Below are positions 61,121 to 64,000 of a stretch of 64,000 bases of DNA, piece after piece. Every line of letters starts with the position of its first letter. Position 1 is the first letter of the stretch. Source of the stretch: Sphingobacterium sp. SRCM116780. GTDB lineage: Bacteria; Bacteroidota; Bacteroidia; Sphingobacteriales; Sphingobacteriaceae. The stretch lies in NCBI RefSeq assembly GCF_021442025.1, contig NZ_CP090446.1, positions 1,302,001 through 1,366,000 on the forward strand. The letters run 5' to 3'. A program made the translations under genes and the position numbers. Below the pieces are notes generated by a model. That model saw only the letters and a program-made list of their open reading frames with translations. It ran no database searches and was not told the origin of the DNA.

Positions 61121-61864
61121 TTAGAGACGTCTGATCCAGATATTGCGGAAGTTAACCAGATCGCCATGATCTTGTAATACGATGGGTCCAGGGCCATGAA
61201 CAAGGGTTTTAGGTAGCCCGATGTATTCAGTCGTCCCTTCAATCTGTGTATTATATTGTACGACAACTCCATTATGTAAAAGGGTGACAATTCCTTTTTT
61301 GATTAAGATACCATCCTGATTGAAGCGAGGTGCTGTATACAGGATATCGTAAGTATGCCATTCACCTGCAGGTTTTACAGCCGTTACAAGAGGAGGTTGT
61401 TGCTTATATACCGAACCCGCTTGTCCATTGACATAGGTTGGATTCTGATTATTGTCCAATACTTGGATTTCATAATGTCCTTGTAGAAATATACCGCTGT
61501 TGCCTCGTCCTTGCCCTTCTCCTTTAATTACTTCTGGACTTTTCCATTCGATATGGAGCTGAAAGTCTTCAAAATTTTCCTTGGTTTGGATATCTCCTGT
61601 TTTTGGACTGCTTGTTAAAACACCATTTTTAACCGTCCATGGCGCTTTTTCCTGTGCATTTTTCGAACTTACCCATTGATCGAGGTTTGATCCATCAAAA
61701 AGTACAAGGGCATCCGATGGCGCTTGATTTGGCGCAGTAGTAACCGTTCTGATCTTAGGTGTGTAAAATTCGGTGTCCTCGGGTTTAAATTTCGTCTGCG
61801 CATAGGTCAGGCTGCTGATTAGACTCAACGAAATAATGCTACTGATACTATAAATTTTGTTCAT
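61121..61864 (-). CDS. DUF1080-family protein (3-keto-disaccharide hydrolase type)
   Basis: About 247 residues from ATG 61864, chosen for its signal peptide (MNKIYSISSIISLSLISSLTYAQ). The concanavalin-like DUF1080 domain shows LFDGSNLDQWVS, WTVKNGVLTSSPKTGDIQTKENFEDFQLHIEWKSP, GNSGIFLQGHYEIQVLDN, GEWHTYDILYTAPRF and the end LQDHGDLVNFRNIWIRRL. Members with known activity cleave 3-keto-glycosides in the periplasm; many others are unassigned. Convergent with the SusCD operon and single. Confidence 0.88.
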   Translation of the reverse strand: MNKIYSISSIISLSLISSLTYAQTKFKPEDTEFYTPKIRTVTTAPNQAPSDALVLFDGSNLDQWVSSKNAQEKAPWTVKNGVLTSSPKTGDIQTKENFEDFQLHIEWKSPEVIKGEGQGRGNSGIFLQGHYEIQVLDNNQNPTYVNGQAGSVYKQQPPLVTAVKPAGEWHTYDILYTAPRFNQDGILIKKGIVTLLHNGVVVQYNTQIEGTTEYIGLPKTLVHGPGPIVLQDHGDLVNFRNIWIRRL

Positions 61865-61972
61865 GTTAGAATAGTTTGATTTCAAGTAAATATACGTATT
61901 CGTAAACAAAATTTTAGCCTGTTCTTACTCAAGAATGACTGGTAATAGGGATGTTACGTAAACTGGATCATT

Positions 61973-63007
61973 TTACTGAAGTATGCTGCTTTTTAAAAGT
62001 ATATTTTTAATAGCGGCTTCTTTGTAACTCCAATAGGCACTGTTTTCGGGCATTTGGTTTTCTAAAATAATTAAGCTGACATCGCTGTTTGGGAAATACA
62101 CATTTAAACAGGTAAAACCATCTCCAAGTCCAGTTACGCCATAATAGTTGAAACCTGCTTCTTTAATGATGCGGATGTTATACCCAAAACCCCTGTTTTC
62201 TTTTCCGAATACATCATGTTGCGATTGCGTGGAAGCTGTTGTCATCTGTTTATAAGTCTCCGATTGTAATAATTTGCCTTTATGGAGCGCGGCATTCCAG
62301 ATGGATAAATCGAAAGCAGTGGAAATGATTCCTGCAGCGGGAACAAGAGCTGCATTTAAAAATGATTTTTCCACTTTTTTGAATGTATTTTCGGTATTCA
62401 TATAGCCATTCACCAATCGTTGTTTATTATCTGGTTGATAGCAAAAGGTATTGTTCATTTTTAAGGTCTTAAATAAATCATTTGCGACAGTTGCATAGGT
62501 TTTCTTGGTACAACGTTCGATGATTTCACCCAATAAGATGTAAGATAGATTCCCATATTTAAACGTGGAGCCAGGCTTAAAAGCCAATGGTTGCTCCGTA
62601 TCTACAATACCGTGAGTATGGTTGAGCAATTGATGAACAGTTACAGAGTCTGCCCAAGACTGTGTTAAATGGGGCAAGTATTTTTTGATAGGTGATTGCA
62701 GATCTACGTTTCCTTTTTCCACTTCTTTTAAAATCAAAACTGCTGTCACTTGTTTTGAATTGGACATGACTTCAAATTGGTCATCCATTTTCAGTGGAAT
62801 TTTAGCTTCAAAATTCTTGAAACCCTTCGCTTTGGCGTATACCGTTTTCCCTTTTTTACGAATCAAAACAACACCATTAAATGGAATTGGATCCGACGCC
62901 ATCATGATGCTATCTATTTTAGCAGCATAATCATTTTTCTTTTGTGCCGTTGTTGTCGATAACCCAAATAGGCAGATACAGGCGAACAGTGTAAACGTAA
63001 GCTTCAT
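61973..63007 (-). CDS. Serine hydrolase of the class C beta-lactamase/penicillin-binding fold
   Basis: 344 residues with signal peptide (MKLTFTLFACICLFGLSTTTAQ). Beta-lactamase-related domain: FEVMSNSKQVTAVLIL with the Ser-x-x-Lys pair, FKYGNLSYILLGEIIER with the Tyr-x-Asn motif, and LLNHTHGI just before it. The third motif is less clear (YYGVTGLGDGF). Family members act as esterases, D-aminopeptidases or PBP4-like proteins; few are true antibiotic-resistance enzymes. It starts one base after the stop of the class A gene, so the two form an operon. Confidence 0.88.
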   Translation of the reverse strand: MKLTFTLFACICLFGLSTTTAQKKNDYAAKIDSIMMASDPIPFNGVVLIRKKGKTVYAKAKGFKNFEAKIPLKMDDQFEVMSNSKQVTAVLILKEVEKGNVDLQSPIKKYLPHLTQSWADSVTVHQLLNHTHGIVDTEQPLAFKPGSTFKYGNLSYILLGEIIERCTKKTYATVANDLFKTLKMNNTFCYQPDNKQRLVNGYMNTENTFKKVEKSFLNAALVPAAGIISTAFDLSIWNAALHKGKLLQSETYKQMTTASTQSQHDVFGKENRGFGYNIRIIKEAGFNYYGVTGLGDGFTCLNVYFPNSDVSLIILENQMPENSAYWSYKEAAIKNILLKSSILQ

Positions 63008-63008
63008 A

Positions 63009-63914
63009 TTATGGTGTTTTATGCAAATAGTAATCCCAAGTCGCTCTTGTAATGTCAGCGACTATTTTTTCCGTGTCTTCTCTTGTTTCTGTGATGTCTT
63101 TCAGAAAAACAGATAGAATAACATGTTTCCCATTGGGAAGTGTCACAATGCCGACATCATTCAATGCCACACGTAGATTTTGATCATTGGTGGAGGAAAT
63201 CCCTGTTCGATGTGCCAATTCTGTACCTGCAGGAAGTCCTGCTTTCATCCAGGTAATTCCTCTTGATGTTTCTACCATGATCTGGTATAAATAGGCCGTA
63301 GTTTCTTTTTTCAGTACTTTTCCCGTATAGAATTTTTCTAAGATATCTGTCATTGCCAAAGGGGTAGAGGTATTGCGGTATAAATTCTTCCAAACGGCCA
63401 TCTGTTGTTCATTGAATTGAATGGTAAAATCACGGATGCCTTGTTTACGGATAAACTTCTGAACAGTATGTGTTCCCCCAAGGATACGCAATAGGATATC
63501 ACAACCGTTGTTATCACTATGTGAAACGGTGTAGCGCAACAGCTGATCTAAGGTGAGGTACATATTTCCATCTGGAAATTCATCTCGCATCGGACTCCAG
63601 GTTTGTGGTACTAAATCCTCCTTTTTGATGAAGAATTTTTGATCGAGCTTCAATTTTCCTTTATCCACCCGTTGTAAGACTGTCAACGCAATATGAAACT
63701 TGAAAACACTCATCAAGGGCATGGCTAGTTTTCCATTGATGCTTAATGTATCTTGATCTTCAATCCCTTTGATGGAAACTCCGACAGTAGCATTTTTAGT
63801 GGAAATGATATTTTCAATTGTTTTTCGCAGTGCTACTTCCTTACCCGTTTGGGAGAACGCATGTAAGCTTAAAAACGAAAGGAGTAAGGGGAGAACGATC
63901 TTTTTTATTTTCAT
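63009..63914 (-). CDS. Class A beta-lactamase
   Basis: 301 residues with signal peptide (MKIKKIVLPLLLSFLSLHAFS). Catalytic Ser69 and Lys72 in MSVFKFH, the Ser-Asp-Asn loop in VSHSDNNGCD and the glutamate of the omega loop in FNEQQM are present. The KTG strand reads HRTGISS, with Arg in place of Lys, as in some carbenicillinases. The pattern fits subclass A2, the PER/VEB/CfxA branch of Bacteroidota. It would hydrolyse beta-lactams in the periplasm; the spectrum cannot be read from sequence. First of a two-gene operon. 63915-64000 shows only its upstream DNA. Confidence 0.9.
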   Translation of the reverse strand: MKIKKIVLPLLLSFLSLHAFSQTGKEVALRKTIENIISTKNATVGVSIKGIEDQDTLSINGKLAMPLMSVFKFHIALTVLQRVDKGKLKLDQKFFIKKEDLVPQTWSPMRDEFPDGNMYLTLDQLLRYTVSHSDNNGCDILLRILGGTHTVQKFIRKQGIRDFTIQFNEQQMAVWKNLYRNTSTPLAMTDILEKFYTGKVLKKETTAYLYQIMVETSRGITWMKAGLPAGTELAHRTGISSTNDQNLRVALNDVGIVTLPNGKHVILSVFLKDITETREDTEKIVADITRATWDYYLHKTP

Positions 63915-64000
63915 TTGTACTTGGTTGCTTTAAAATTTTTACTTCATTTGATTTACTTATCGCACAGCCTATTATCTTGTTGCCTATGAAGTCCGAACGA

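Noticed and set aside
1-64000. tRNA and rRNA genes
   Set aside because: No cloverleaf with TTCGA-type T-arm in an intergenic region and no rRNA stretch was seen on either strand.

Overview
The window comes from a member of the Bacteroidota, most likely Sphingobacteriaceae (Sphingobacterium or Pedobacter type). The grounds are two SusC/SusD outer-membrane uptake pairs, promoters of the Bacteroidota form TTTG-N19/20-TAnnTTTG, AT-rich intergenic DNA, and families common in that group (DUF6520, RteC-like, DKNYY, WG-repeat, PA2169-type four-helix bundle). Species cannot be fixed from sequence alone. No tRNA, rRNA, transposase or CRISPR array was seen.

Left end (1-6.4 kb). A minus-strand Cas operon (cas6, cas5, then cas3 running off the edge) comes first, with no cas8 or cas7 between cas6 and cas5. 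After it lies an unusual 2 kb stretch: an XRE regulator divergent from a strong plus-strand promoter whose -33 box overlaps a perfect 18-bp palindrome, a structured leader, a 36-codon ORF, an 11-bp periodic TATAC repeat, and an 840-nt open frame that runs into a TlpA-like thioredoxin. TlpA, SusC and SusD then form one operon (5.6-11.1 kb).

11-30 kb is a patchwork of small single-function genes: DUF6520, MauE-like, RteC-like, secreted proteins, SUKH, DinB, HD hydrolase, a three-gene zinc-ribbon/DKNYY membrane operon, desaturase, cold-shock protein, SDR, zeta-toxin-like kinase with an overlapping 48-aa partner, nitronate monooxygenase, PAP2 phosphatase and a two-component system. This stretch is scarred. 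The SUKH gene has one in-frame TGA. Two decayed SusC 5' ends are present. Truncated copies of the 3' ends of nearby genes sit beside newer-looking inserts. Three copies of a paired 12-bp direct repeat lie at a fixed distance from a -7 box and look like sites of one activator, perhaps of LytTR type.

30-43 kb holds two adjacent RlaP-like nucleotidyltransferases, a WG-repeat protein, and a stress-like set (topoisomerase IB, ECF sigma factor, PA2169-type protein, small membrane protein). A C-terminally truncated HldE/PfkB-like kinase and the bifunctional NAD(P)HX repair enzyme follow.

43-55 kb reads as cell-wall and amino-acid salvage: NamZ-type exo-N-acetylmuramidase, then a plus-strand operon of GntP permease, RidA, D-threonine-aldolase-like enzyme, M19 dipeptidase and a nucleoside/H+-type MFS carrier. 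A GH130 mannoside phosphorylase and a two-domain GT4 glycosyltransferase face each other with overlapping 3' ends.

55-64 kb has a second, canonical SusC/SusD pair, a DUF1080 (3-keto-disaccharide hydrolase family) protein, and two serine beta-lactamase-fold enzymes, the last a class A beta-lactamase.
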